From Choristoneura fumiferana (Eukaryota > Arthropoda > Insecta > Lepidoptera > Tortricidae): a stretch of 64,000 nucleotides of DNA. This document shows, in pieces, positions 41,450-53,328 of the stretch. Below the pieces are notes generated by a model that was not told the origin of the DNA, did not search any database, and saw nothing but the letters and a program-made list of their open reading frames with translations. The translations under genes and the position numbers were made by a program. Location: NCBI RefSeq assembly GCF_025370935.1, contig NC_133481.1:8913708-8977707 (forward strand). Reading direction: 5' to 3'. The first letter of the stretch is position 1, and each line of letters starts with the position of its first letter.

Positions 41450-44397
41450 AAGTTGCTATAAAATGTTTGTTAATTTGTCGGCTAAAAATGGGTAGCACGT
41501 TTGATATTAGTGATGATCTGGATAATATTGCAATTTCTAAAGCGTATATTATGTGCTCACCAGGAAATTGTTTAAGTTATCTTACAAATGTCAGGGAATC
41601 CTTCACGGTTCTGGGTCTAAACATTAGGAGCATTGGCTGCAATTTTAATGAACTTCAAATACTCCTGAAAAGGATAGATATCGTGTTTGACGTTCTCATA
41701 CTAAGCCAGTGTTGGCTTAGTAAATGCCAATACCTTCCCAGTTTGTCACGCTACGCATCTTTCAAATCTAATTGCGTGAAGCAGAATGATGAGGTGGTTA
41801 TTTTTGTTAAGTCGGGTTTGGTGTGTACCGTTGTGAAACCATCTTTCAATGATGCCAACTGTCTTATACTGAAGTTTGCCAACGAAATGGCCTTGATTGG
41901 TACCTATGTATTGGTCTCCCTCAACAAGAAACATTGTAAACTTTCTGGAATCACTTGATATAACACTAAAATCACTACACTGTTTCAAAACAATTGCACT
42001 AATTGGGGATATAAACATTAATTTGGAACCTGGTTGTAGTAGTGCTGATGCGGATTCATATTTGAATATTGTTGCTGCTAATGGGGTTGCCGGCCCATAC
42101 TTTTCCCACTAGGAAGGGCAGCTGTCTTGATCACGTTTTATTTAACTTAAGTCTGATACTGCATGTACCACTTTAATCCTGGATTCGTTTATTACTGACC
42201 ATGCCCCTGTCATTCTGTCTTGTTGTCGTGAGGTGATATCAAGCAAAGCGTCACGTACAAAAATTATATTTGACGAAGCTGTTAGTGTCCAGCGAATTAT
42301 AAATACAGATTTTTCTTTTATTTTGTCCATTACTGATGCTGAAATAGCTGCGCATGCTCTTGTTGAAACACTATCGAATGTGGGCAGCACTCATTCTCGA
42401 TCTGTCAACGGTAGTAGCAAGATGAGAATTATTAAACCGTGGATGGCTCCTGGTCTGCTACGCTGTATCAGAAACCGTGACCGACTTTATAAATAAACTA
42501 AAAAAGATCCCAATGATCAGCTGAGCAAATTGACATATACCTGCTACAGAAACGTCTGTAAGAACCTATTAAAAAAGATTAAGCAGAGTTATGAATGTAT
42601 GGAGTTTATCAAAGCTAAAAATAATCCGAAGGCTGGAAATTAATTAAAAGTATAACAAATCATAACCCAAATACCTCCACAGCTGAGAAACTACTATCCT
42701 TGAATCCTAATCCGGTATTGTCAGTTAATATAGTTAATCAGTACTTTGGCAGTGTTGGTAGGGAGTTTTGGCCGCCAAGTTTCCCAGTCAGTCGTGCGCA
42801 AGTTTTGCCTCGCATCAACACAGCAGTGGTGAAGTTAACTCAATGGCGTTGGAGGAAACTGATAATGAGGAAGTTGAACGAATCATTATGGGACTTCGCA
42901 ATTGTGCTGTAGGTTGGGACAACATCCCTGCATCTCTGCTTAAGGCCTCTCGACATGTTCTTGTGCCAATCTTGACGCACGTCTATAATCTCTGTCTGTC
43001 GACGGGTACATTTCCCGCGTCTTCAAGAGAGCCCTCGTTCATCCTATTTATAAGAGTGGAGACAGAGACAGTGTCAATAATTATAGGCCCATCTCAGTGT
43101 TAACTACGCTTTCTAAAATCCTGGAAAAGATTTTAAATTGTCGCTTAGTAAAATATCTTCAATTTGGCTTTCGGAGTGGAAGATCAACTGAAGATGCTGT
43201 TTTAACTATCACTAATTCTATTGTAAACAATTTAAGTTCGAAGCTTAAAACGATAGGCATCGTTTTGGACCTATCTTAGGCTTTTGACACTGTCTCTATT
43301 CCTATCCTCTTAAAAAAAAAAAAAAAAAAAAAGAAGCTAGAAAAATTGGGGTACGGGGACTTGTACTCGATATGCTTCAGAGTTACCTAAGTTGTCGCAC
43401 ACAGATGGTCCGCATTGGTAACTACACAAGTGAAGACATGTCTCTTACATTTGGCGTGCCACAGGGCAGCGTTCTTGGCCCCACGTTATTTTTGATATAC
43501 GTAAATGATCTCTGGAATCTTAATATGGAAAATGTTAAAGTGCTAGCTTACGCTCATGGTACTGCCCTGATCCTACAAGCGCCAACTTGGAAGGAGGTTC
43601 GCATACTCGCTGAGACCACCATGCAAATGGTGATGCAATGGCTGACACACAATCTTCTTACAATTAATATCAATAAAACTACATTCGTACCATTTGCTGC
43701 CAGAGCGTATTCTCTGCCCTCTCCGCCTCTAGTTGTACAAGCACACAACTGCGGTTGTGACAACAACAAATGTACCTGCCCTGGGTTAACGCAATCTCGA
43801 TGTGTAAATTATCTGGGAGTTATTATAGACTCACTAATGACTTGGAATGAGCAGGTCGTAGCAGCTGTGGGCAGAGTTAAGAAACTATATATATTTAAGA
43901 CCCTTAGACATGTCACGGATATGACTATTCTAAAAACTGTATATTTTCGCTGGCGCAATCAGTTCCATATTGTCTTCCAGCGTGGGGAGGAACTGGAAAG
44001 ACCAGACTTCTCCGTTTGGAGAGAGCTCAAAGAGCTGTGCTTAAAGTCATGTTAGGCAAGCCAATTGGATTCCCCACTGTTGAGTTGTACTCAATAGCTA
44101 AAGTCCTAACTGTTAGGCAAATGTTTATTCTCAAAATTATTCTACGCAAACATCTTGACCTTTCTTTCGATCACAATAACCAAGATAAACGACGTGGTGG
44201 CCGCATTTGCAAAATTAGAAATTTCCGTATTGCACTTGTGAATAAACAATCTTTTTATCTTTCGGCACACATATACAATGAGTTGAATAGGTTACTGAAC
44301 ATCTACCCACTCTCATACTATGAATGTAAAAGTAAGGTTACTAAATTTCTGTTAAATCTCACATATCATGAGACTGAGTTATTAATTAGATGAAACT
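41450..44397 (+). pseudogene. Decayed APE-type LINE (ORF2: endonuclease and reverse transcriptase)
   Basis: The endonuclease region at 41467-41958 has LGLNIRSIGCNFNEL and, where SE(T/C)WL is usual, SQCWL (catalytic Glu replaced). RT pieces follow in several frames: NYRPISVL (about 43080), FGFRSGRSTEDAV, VLDLS-stop-AFDTV, FGVPQGSVLGPTLF and YAHGTAL in place of YADD-TAL (about 43550). The C-terminal block IGFPTVELYSIAKVLTVRQ lies at 44016-44393. A poly-A run interrupts at 43313-43332. Many stops and two lost catalytic motifs show it is long dead. Jockey/CR1-like group by motif style. Confidence 0.85.
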
Positions 44398-44634
44398 AGC
44401 GCAAGTGTTTGGGGTGATATGTTTGTAGTTGGTAATTGAATTACTTGTCAGCAATTTTAACTAATTGAACCAAGTGCCAACCGCGAAGACGCGTGATGCT
44501 GTCAAAATAAGACATTAATGACATTTTAATAACAACTACGGCACGCGTCGTCGTGAATGACTCTACCTGTGTCACTTTCACGTTTGTAAGTGGGCGTGAA
44601 GCACGTGTTCACTTAAAACACAAGTAATTGTATC

Positions 44635-45530
44635 GGCAGTACGGGCCTTCATGAAATTGTAAACCGTGCGTAAAATGTGTTTGGGCAGTACGGGCCCTCA
44701 TGAAATTGTAAACCGTGCGTCATTGTGTTGTAGGCAGTACGGGCCTTCATGAAATTGTTAACCGTGCGTAAAATGTGTTTGGGCAGTACGGGCCCTCATG
44801 AAATTGTAAACCGTGCGTCATTGTGTTGTAGGCAGTACGGGCCTTCATGAAATTGTAAACCGTGCGTAAAATGTGTTTGGGCAGTACGGGCCCTCATGAA
44901 ATTGTAAACCGTGCGTCATTGTGTTGTAGGCAGTACGGGCCTTCATGAAATTGTAAACCGTGCGTAAAATGTGTTTGGGCAGTACGGGCCCTCATGAAAT
45001 TGTAAACCGTGCGTCATTGTGTTGTAGGCAGTACGGGCCTTCATGAAATTGTAAACCGTGCGTAAAATGTGTTTGGGCAGTACGGGCCCTCATGAAATTG
45101 TAAACCGTGCGTCATTGTCGATTTCGACGACCAGATGGCCTAGTGGTTAGAGAACCTGACTACGAAGCTTGAGGTCCCGGGTTCGATTCCCGTGTCGGGG
45201 CAGATATTTGTATGAATAATGCGAATGTTTGTTCTCGGGTCTTGGGTGTTTAATATGTTTTATGTATCTATCTATATAATTATATTTATCAGTTGCGTAG
45301 TACCCATAAAACAAGCTTTGCTAAGCTTACTTTGGGACTAGGTCAATTGGTGTGAATTGTCCCGTGATATTTATTGTGTTGTAGGCAGTACGGGCCTTCA
45401 TGAAATTGTTAACCGTGCGTAGTTGTTGCATTGTGGGCAGTACGGGCCTTCATAAAATTGTAAACCGTGCGTCAAAGTGTTGGGTTGAGGGTAGTACGAT
45501 CTGTCAGTTAACGGTAAACTACGTGTTAAT
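44635..45530. repeat. 49-bp dimeric satellite (GGCAGTACGGGCC...), split by a SINE
   Basis: Two alternating ~49-bp monomers, differing at CCTTC/CCCTC and in the spacer (AAAATGTGTTTG or CATTGTGTTGTA), form a ~98-bp dimer repeated five times up to 45118. Two good and one diverged monomers follow the SINE (45378-45530). Each monomer can pair GTACGG with CCGTGC around a ~20-nt loop. Confidence 0.95.
45119..45372 (+). mobile_element. tRNA-derived SINE inserted in the satellite
   Basis: The tRNA-like head has an A box (atggcctagtggttagagaa) and B box (gggttcgattccc), then the family body. The 5-bp TSD ATTGT (45114-45118 and 45373-45377) is confirmed by the uninterrupted CATTGTGTTGTAGG of neighbouring satellite units. 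Full length, 254 bp. Confidence 0.9.
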
Positions 45531-45571
45531 GTAGGTACTATGGGCATACATATATACCAAACATACATATA

Positions 45572-45700
45572 GGTCAAACATTGAGACGGAATGTGATCCA
45601 CTTAAAAAGACCCGAAGGGGAATGGGAAGTTAGAGACGTAGACGAAGAAAATAAGGAACTAAACCAAAGTGAACGGGAAGACAATGACATAAATAATTAA
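45572..45700 (+). pseudogene. Integrase C-terminal remnant of gypsy Pol
   Basis: An open frame reads GQTLRRNVIHLKRPEGE, then an acidic tail ending DNDINN and stop. LRRN-x2-HLK parallels LRRNSSQLK at the end of the intact gypsy Pol (about 10795), so this is the last piece of the element's own Pol. The next ~180 bp is 3' UTR up to the polypurine tract. Confidence 0.75.
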
Positions 45701-45870
45701 ATATAAGAATTCATAAAGCAATTAATAAATGTTCGTGTGATTAGTGATTGAAAAATGTATCTAATTAAAACGTAAATCAAGTAACTAAAAAACGTCCTTA
45801 ATATATTAAATAATTAAAGAATTTGTTGTTATACTTGCATTTAGTCAGTTCTTTCAATAAAATTACAATA

Positions 45871-45879
45871 AGGAAGGGA
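45871..45879 (+). promoter_or_regulatory. Polypurine tract
   Basis: AGGAAGGGA immediately precedes the 3' LTR. Confidence 0.75.
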
Positions 45880-46047
45880 TGTAGTGTTTGTGTATATAAG
45901 CTATAACAAGGATGACTAGTCTCGGGTTCGCGGGTAGTGGGGAAACAGTTACGTGAGAGCCGTTGGCGAGTGCGGACGTGTTTACCCTGGCTACTGGTGA
46001 CGTAACGAGCCATATATATATGTTCCCCTGTTTGTGTGAGTACTACA
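45880..46047 (+). repeat. 3' LTR of satellite-embedded element
   Basis: Identical to 40392-40559 except one T/C difference near its end, indicating a recent insertion. TATA-box candidate at 45893-45900. Confidence 0.9.
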
Positions 46048-46375
46048 CATCCATCCGTCCTTCCATCCATCCATCCATCCGTCCGTCCGTCCGTCCGTCC
46101 GTCCTTCCGTCCATCCGTCCGTCCGTCCATCAGTCCGTCCGTCCGTCCTTCCGTCCATCCGTCCGTCCGTCCGTCCATCAGTCCATCCGTCCATCCGTCC
46201 ATTCATCCGTCCATCCATCCACCCACTATCCATCCGTCCGTCCGTCCGTCCGTCCTTCCGTCCATCCGTCCGTCCGTCCATCAGTCCGTCCGTCCGTCCA
46301 TCCATCCATCCGTCCATCCATCCATCCGACCGTCCGTCCGTCGCATCGCATCGCATCGCATCGCGTCGCATCGCA
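46048..46375. repeat. (CCGT/CCAT)n satellite, right part, and (CATCG)n
   Basis: Continuation of the array at 39384-40391 after the LTR element, with the same 'ccgtccatcagtcc' higher-order marks. It ends in a short GCATC pentamer array at 46343-46375. Confidence 0.95.
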
Positions 46376-46494
46376 AATACTTACAGACAGAGTAGTGGTG
46401 GTTGGCTGTTTGTAATTTTTCTTTTGTCAGTTTAATGTTAGTAAGCAAATTTAAAAAGTTAGAGCAGCGGACAATAATGGATTTTCATACATAC

Positions 46495-46516
46495 TTCATG
46501 GCCTAGGCCATGAAGT
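46495..46516. repeat. 22-bp perfect palindrome
   Basis: CTTCATGGCC followed directly by its exact complement TAGGCCATGAAG, no spacer. Half-site GGCCATGAAG also occurs at 39245. Confidence 0.8.
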
Positions 46517-46730
46517 TATGTAGGGAGGTGGTAGGGAGCCATAAATGAGAAACTTCATGTCTCTATTTCGTGATATTAACGCATACATTTCCGAGCATGT
46601 TTGAGAAAGATATTATTATTTTTTAATGCACAGGCAGCTTATAGTTGATGCGTGCATATAATTGTTTAATTTTGTAATTCGGTTCAGTTATTCATAAGTA
46701 ACATTTTATTTCCTTCTTTAAGCCCTCGGT

Positions 46731-46936
46731 TGTTTTATGCGATAAACGCTGCGTTTGACGCACATCTAATCTAACCAAACACAATCCACGCAAGCTAATT
46801 ACCTAACACAACTTTGCCGCTGCGTTCACCGCGTAAGACAATGTTTGGTAATTAAATTATCTGATGCAAATTGACGTGCATCAAAGAATTGCGCTTCCCG
46901 CAGCGTTTATGCATATATCGCATAAACAACCGAACG
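46731..46936. mobile_element. MITE of the CGGTTGTTTTATG family
   Basis: Inverted ends CGGTTGTTTTATGCGATAAA and ...TATCGCATAAACAACCG; interior shared with 20953-21130. Non-coding, 206 bp. No clear TSD. Confidence 0.75.
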
Positions 46937-47944
46937 CTTCATTGTTATATTAAAGTATTGTCATAGCATCTAATTTTGATGCTCACAAGTCCATTACAGA
47001 GCAATCCATTCACGTATTCGTCGAGTCGTTAATGTTCATGGAGTGCGCCGAAGGCTGCGTCGCCGAACATTTTCCTTCTTCCGAGTGTAAACAAAAACAT
47101 CACAAGCACATCAGTCAATATTGCTTGACTCACATTTCCTATTGTCGAGAAAATGTTGTGAATAGCTTATTACATTTTATGAAGGCAAAGATTGCCGTTC
47201 TTTACGACCATGCGAAATTGAATTGAGATCTCAAGGAAAAGTGTGCGTCTTTAGTGTGAAATAAGCGTTTTAAATTAAAACTGATAATAAAAATAGATTT
47301 GTTAGACACTTTTAGTACTCAGAATGGCAAAAACGGAACTCTATAATTTCACTGTCTATCTATATTTGTCCACCCGTTAGTGGTAGAACAAAGTTTAGTG
47401 AAAAAATATTTTTCTAGTAAAATTTTGTTCAATTCACATTTTTCATAATTTGATATTGGCCGATAACTGCTATTATTTCTCATCTATGTATACACTAACC
47501 TGTGTATACAGTAAAAAACTAAATATTGACTCTCCTTATAAAATGGCCCTCTATTTTTGCTCTTCAGTAAAGTTAACGCATAGCTAGACTTATGTAGCTA
47601 GTTGTGCCTGAAAAAAAGACTCGCCCCTAGAGTTAAAAATAAAATTCGAGCCGTAATGAGATGATCGCAGTTATGCGGGCGGCGGACAGGTACGGTCGGC
47701 GGCGCGGTGCCCCACTGCACATGCCATTTACATCAGTAACACAACTAGATAGAGTTGCACCATTTAACATTTCTTTGTCGCTTGGGGGTACGTATCGACG
47801 GTGGCTGATACCGGCTCCTTATTGTGATAATATCCGGCACTCACACTGATGCACGCGTCATTAACACATCGGTAGAGGACGCTTACATGGTCTGGTTACA
47901 AACGACAGACAACTGACATTGCATAAGTAATTTACTTTTAATAA
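46937..47944. other. No recognisable gene
   Basis: A diverged GGGTTCCG-type fragment lies near 47320-47375 (aatggcaaaaacggaactct). A Cys/His-rich 64-codon frame at 47032-47226 has no recognised family and is not called. Confidence 0.4.
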
Positions 47945-48412
47945 TAAAAAAACAGCAAAGTTCCAGTCGGACTCACGTAGCGAGGGTTTCGTATGAATTC
48001 GTAGGTATCTCTTTGAATATCTATTGCTAGATAGTAGAGCTAGTACTAAGTAGAGTCTTCTAAGCGCCCACTAGGTGTGTAACCATTTTAGATGGTTGCT
48101 GACATAGACCGATAGACATAAAAAAAAAAGATTTTCAGATTTAAACTAATATCTTCATACCAAATTTCAAGTTTCTAGGATAACCGATGGTACACAGGTT
48201 TTTCAGTTACGGCAATTTGTATGCAATAGATACGGCAATCTTTTAATTGTGTTAACAGGAAAGTTTGATTTCTTCACTGCTTCGAGGGGTAGCAGACGAT
48301 TTGGTACCCCAGAAAATGGGTCTTGACAGACGGAAAGACAGACAGACAGACAGACGAAGAACAAAATTATCCTACAAGGGTTTCGTTTTTCCTTTTGAGG
48401 TACGGAACCCTA
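47945..48412 (+). mobile_element. GGGTTCCG-family element, diverged
   Basis: 3' end with (GACA)n, 'aagggtttcgtttttccttt' and 'ggtacggaaccctaaaaa'. The interior carries 'taccaaatttcaagtttctagg'. The 5' limit is approximate. Confidence 0.55.
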
Positions 48413-50123
48413 AAAACATTAAAAACTTAAATCTTTACAACAAAGTTCAGAATGTATGTTTATACGAAGTGAACAGTTTTCGAATTTAAATTAACAAAGC
48501 TAGGCTTAAACTATCTTTTATTTTAGAACAAGTCCGGGGAAACGGGGCCAAGTCCGAGAGATAGCAAGAGTGTTCCAATTGGAGTAGGTTGCGGCATAAA
48601 TGAAAGCACATAAAGTAGTCTCCGCGAACTGGGGCGAAATGTGCGGCGACAGCGAAAGTGTTCGAACTAGTGCAGTGGGAGGGTTTCGGAACTAATTAGA
48701 GGAAAAAAACTGATTACTAACTGAGCCCCAGTTGTTATTACAGTTGGTTATAAAACAAAAAGAGACTTTTTGCGGATTTCAATGTAATGTTATTGAGGTT
48801 AGTCATTGGCGAGTCGAGACAATAGCAAAACAATAGCGAGTCGACGTTCATATTTCTAAATTATTGCGCATCTCATTGAGACACTTCTTCTGATCATATC
48901 ATCAAAGTAAACAATCAACGCTATGCAACCGAAGGCTCGTAAACAAGGCGGCGGTTAACAAACAATACCCGCATAATGGTCCCGTGCAGAAGTTCACGGA
49001 GCCTTATAAAAGGTATAATAATCGCTGAGCTAAGTGGGTCATTGACGACGCAGCCGTTTGCGACATTCGACAGATCCTGTCTCCGGCTGACGAAAAATTG
49101 CAGGATGTCTGCGAGGGGTCACATCACGACGCGCGGCGGTTGGCCTCACGCTAAAACCGTGTGTGTGTTACTTTAAATTCTTAAATCGAACCTTCGCATA
49201 GATGAAACTGAGGGGACCCTAAAGTCTAAATTTGAAGCCAATTCCAAAAATCATTGTTTTTTCATGACCGCAATGTTTCCACATTTCAACTTGAGAGTAG
49301 AATCTAGTCCTCTAATATAAATAGAATAAAACGACTTGGTCCTGGTGCTGAGCTGATGCAATCAAGATGCCGCGGGAGCAATGCTCTCTCCCACTGCGGC
49401 ACTGCGCACCCTGCGAGGGCTGCCAAGCAGTTCGCCTGACATACTTTACGTGTAGTGTTAAGACTAGTTTAACTCACTGCGCACTGCTTCATTTAATTGT
49501 TTCATCCATGCGGTAAATATGTTATTCGATTTAGAACATTCCAGAGTTCAGATTAAAAGGATAGGTAAATGTTTAATCAAGTATAGCAACCCTAGAGGCA
49601 TCTCCTGGCTCGACGCGCTGTTATTACAAAGGCCTCGTGCGGTGACTCAGCCGATACTATTTGTTCTCTCATATCACGCTCTTTACGTATGTGCGCGCAG
49701 TTATGACTGTGTCCAAATATTTAGACACACTATGAGTTTATTTATTTTAAAAACTTTAGCGTAAATTTACATATTATACCGCTTAGGCACGGTCTCGTAT
49801 AATTCGTATTTCAATAAAAGTTATGCATCTGGCGGGCGCCCCGGCGGAGCAATTTGTCCCACGATGTCGGAACCACTCATCAATCATCATTTTATTTGGA
49901 TTCTGCAAAAAAATGTTTGTAAACATTTTCGTCTTTGTTTTTCTTAATCGATGATTTGATTCATTTAGAATTTTCATCTCGTCTTTTTCATCGCTGGAAT
50001 AATAAGAGTTTTGCTATTTAAACTGATGAACAGGCATCCATAGTTTTTGTGCGATAAAAGTCCCGCTTTGCGGTATGTGGGGAGGGTGCGGTTTCCATTA
50101 AACCTTCGGCCATCAAACAGCGA
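48413..50123. other. No recognisable gene
   Basis: No domain-bearing frame. 49360-49440 is GC-rich with self-complementary stretches, but I cannot assign it. Confidence 0.4.
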
Positions 50124-51069
50124 NNNNNNNNNNNNNNNNNNNNNNNNNNNNNNNNNNNNNNNNNNNNNNNNNNNNNNNNNNNNNNNNNNNNNNNNNNNNN
50201 NNNNNNNNNNNNNNNNNNNNNNNNNNNNNNNNNNNNNNNNNNNNNNNNNNNNNNNNNNNNNNNNNNNNNNNNNNNNNNNNNNNNNNNNNNNNNNNNNNNN
50301 NNNNNNNNNNNNNNNNNNNNNNNNNNNNNNNNNNNNNNNNNNNNNNNNNNNNNNNNNNNNNNNNNNNNNNNNNNNNNNNNNNNNNNNNNNNNNNNNNNNN
50401 NNNNNNNNNNNNNNNNNNNNNNNNNNNNNNNNNNNNNNNNNNNNNNNNNNNNNNNNNNNNNNNNNNNNNNNNNNNNNNNNNNNNNNNNNNNNNNNNNNNN
50501 NNNNNNNNNNNNNNNNNNNNNNNNNNNNNNNNNNNNNNNNNNNNNNNNNNNNNNNNNNNNNNNNNNNNNNNNNNNNNNNNNNNNNNNNNNNNNNNNNNNN
50601 NNNNNNNNNNNNNNNNNNNNNNNNNNNNNNNNNNNNNNNNNNNNNNNNNNNNNNNNNNNNNNNNNNNNNNNNNNNNNNNNNNNNNNNNNNNNNNNNNNNN
50701 NNNNNNNNNNNNNNNNNNNNNNNNNNNNNNNNNNNNNNNNNNNNNNNNNNNNNNNNNNNNNNNNNNNNNNNNNNNNNNNNNNNNNNNNNNNNNNNNNNNN
50801 NNNNNNNNNNNNNNNNNNNNNNNNNNNNNNNNNNNNNNNNNNNNNNNNNNNNNNNNNNNNNNNNNNNNNNNNNNNNNNNNNNNNNNNNNNNNNNNNNNNN
50901 NNNNNNNNNNNNNNNNNNNNNNNNNNNNNNNNNNNNNNNNNNNNNNNNNNNNNNNNNNNNNNNNNNNNNNNNNNNNNNNNNNNNNNNNNNNNNNNNNNNN
51001 NNNNNNNNNNNNNNNNNNNNNNNNNNNNNNNNNNNNNNNNNNNNNNNNNNNNNNNNNNNNNNNNNNNNN
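50124..51069. other. Assembly gap (946 N)
   Basis: Non-round length, so probably estimated from spanning reads. It borders a CA microsatellite, the likely cause of the break. Long frames crossing it are artefacts. Confidence 1.
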
Positions 51070-51129
51070 ACACACACACACACACGCACGCAACGCCACA
51101 CACGCACGCACACACACGCCACGTACACA

Positions 51130-51176
<47 letters not shown>

Positions 51177-51208
51177 CCCACCGCGCGCACCCCACGCGCA
51201 CGCACACA
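51070..51208. repeat. (CA)n microsatellite
   Basis: CA repeats with CG-containing interruptions (cacgcacgc), truncated on the left by the gap. Confidence 0.95.
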
Positions 51209-51646
51209 ATATGATGTACGTACAAGTGGTGGTGATGGTTATTTTTCCTAATGGCTTCTTTTTTTTTTTTCAAATTGATAGTCTGTTTGTTCTTAACAAT
51301 GAATCTATGTTCATGATAATGGTATCTACTGGAGACGTTAACACAGTGAAAACTAACACAGTCTCCAGGGTTCATATTGTAAATTATACATGTGTTTTGA
51401 ACAATAAAGATTTATTATTATTATTATAGGTAATAGATACTTACCGTAGATTATACAAAATACAAAATTCTTTATTTCATAAAATAAACGTACATTTACA
51501 ATTTAGGGGATGAAGCCTGAATAGGGAAACTCCGAAATCTGAATTCTTCTGAATTCTGTATGGGGAAACTCCGCTCTTCCATAGATTATAACAGGTAGGT
51601 ATAGCAGTTTTTACGAAATGAAATTAACAAACTAGCTAGGTTTATG

Positions 51647-51649
<3 letters not shown>

Positions 51650-51722
<73 letters not shown>

Positions 51723-51760
51723 TGTGTGAGTGTGTGCAAGTGTGCATATGTGTGTGTATA
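51650..51760. repeat. (GT)n microsatellite, pure
   Basis: About 40 GT units inside the LINE 3' UTR, counterpart of the shorter, interrupted tract at 5765-5882. Confidence 0.95.
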
Positions 51761-52402
51761 GGAGTCATAAATAGGTATTTAATTAAGGCTTGCAACCATC
51801 ATTTCAACAAAACTTCCATCTCTTCATAGGTTTTTGTTTTAAGCCAGTTTATAAGTACCTAAGTAGCTTTTTACATTCATAATATACCTAATTACGGATA
51901 GATTTCTATTTCTTTATTGATTTTGTTATAAACATGCACTGATTTACTGATGAACTGTGACCTGGCAAATTTAGTTCTGGTTTTTAAGCATTTAGCCACG
52001 TTACCTATTTTTCTTTTGTTCTTATAATTAGGGTTATAAGGTAAAATCTTGTGTATTTTTAGAGTACTTTGTAGGACATATAATTTCCAAATCGAGAGGA
52101 CGTTACTGATTTGGTACAAACCTTGGGTCGGAAATCCGATTTTTTTAAAGTACATGACCTTTAATAGTGCCCGTTGTGCACGTTCAAGGTCAATAAATCG
52201 ACTTTTAGCTGCACCGCCCCAGACAGATATGCAGTACGTTAAGACAGACTATACCAAGGACGTGTATAAGTATTTCGTTTAATATAATACGTGTCTTTGA
52301 TTGGTTGGTGCCAGTTCTTGGCCCAAAGTGCCTCCACGACTTAAATATCCAGAGCAGTTTTCTGACCCTGTTAATGACCTGGTCTAGGTTAGAATACCAA
52401 TT

Positions 52403-53172
52403 GGGATGTCCCAATTTTTGACAACATATAATAAATCGAAAACTATTTGGAGAAATAGGCTTTGTGAAGCATTTTCAGAAATCAGATTCCAAAAATGTGA
52501 TAAACTGAATTAAATAAACAGAATTTAAGTAATGACCCTCATTTGACCCCTGCAGTGTCTCGTCACAAAGGCAGTTATAAAGCAGGTCTACACTCGTAAG
52601 CAAATTGACAATTTGAAATGTTCCTGTCCTGCTTATAATAGCAAAGAGTGACAAAGATAGAACTTTAATCACATGATGCGCACCCGGCCCTAAACAGTTG
52701 TCATTTATCGTAAAGTCCGAAATGTATACGAGTATTTCCAATGTATTTTTACAAATTAAATTAAGTATTAAATTACTACGTTACAAGTAAATACAAAAGA
52801 ATTTAAATATCAGATTTTAATACAAAAAATATCTATTTACTATCACACCATTAAATAAACAGGAATAATCGAAGCTAAAAGAAGAGAGATAATTAAATCT
52901 ATTTGTCAAGGTTCATTTAGGACTCCAAGCCGTGCTTGAATTATTGTGTAATTGTAATGCCACAGATTATGTTATGTACGACCTGAATTTTTCCAGGCAA
53001 TGGAACGTGGCTGTCTCACTGTGACGTCATCCAGCGTACCTATTTCGTAAAAAAAATATAAAAAAATAAATATTCATCCAAATTCAAAATCAATGAAAAA
53101 GGTATCTTAAAATATCCTATTCTTTCCAAAAATAAAATAAAAACTATATGTTATTTTTTTTTGGTGCATCCC
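52403..53172. mobile_element. 770-bp TIR insertion (unclassified MITE)
   Basis: Starts GGGATGTCCCAATTTTT and ends TTTTTTTTGGTGCATCCC, giving a short imperfect TIR (GGGATG). Flanked by AATT on both sides (52399-52402, 53173-53176), while copy 1 has a single ACCAATTAAGG at the same place (about 6512). Non-coding; superfamily not determined. Confidence 0.85.
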
Positions 53173-53328
53173 AATTAAGGTGTTCATCTATTGTTACCCC
53201 TAGGTATTTAGTTTTAGGACAAGAACATTCAAGAGTATTACGGTCTGAGAGTTGACATGAATGAATTTTGATTTGCATATTGCATTCGGGTTGAGTGCTA
53301 TCAGTAATACTGAAACATATATTATTAT

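Larger units (their letters stand above)
40392..46047 (+). mobile_element. LTR retrotransposon inserted in CCGT satellite, coding region largely replaced
   Basis: 168-bp LTRs (40392-40559 and 45880-46047; TGTAGT...ACTACA) differ at one base. The TSD is CATC at 40388-40391 and 46048-46051. A candidate PBS (TGGCGACGAGGATA) follows the 5' LTR and a polypurine tract (AAGGAAGGGA) precedes the 3' LTR. Inside are only a short integrase C-terminus (45572-45700), a decayed LINE and a dimeric satellite. The 4-bp TSD and the C-terminal motif indicate Ty3/gypsy. It cannot be autonomous. Confidence 0.9.
51447..53326 (-). mobile_element. LINE 3' fragment, duplication copy 2, with 770-bp insertion
   Basis: Nearly the same sequence as 5590-6677, including the C-terminal RT frame (51892-52155, MYFKKIGFPTQGLYQ...) and 3' UTR. 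It is interrupted at 52403-53172 by a TIR element absent from copy 1. Dead, with stops and frameshifts. Confidence 0.8.

Noticed and set aside
44635..45118. CRISPR-like array of ~49-bp repeats
   Set aside because: The whole unit repeats with no unique spacers; it is a dimeric satellite in a eukaryotic genome.
49974..51429. Frames of about 400-460 codons on both strands
   Set aside because: They run through 946 N and a CA microsatellite.
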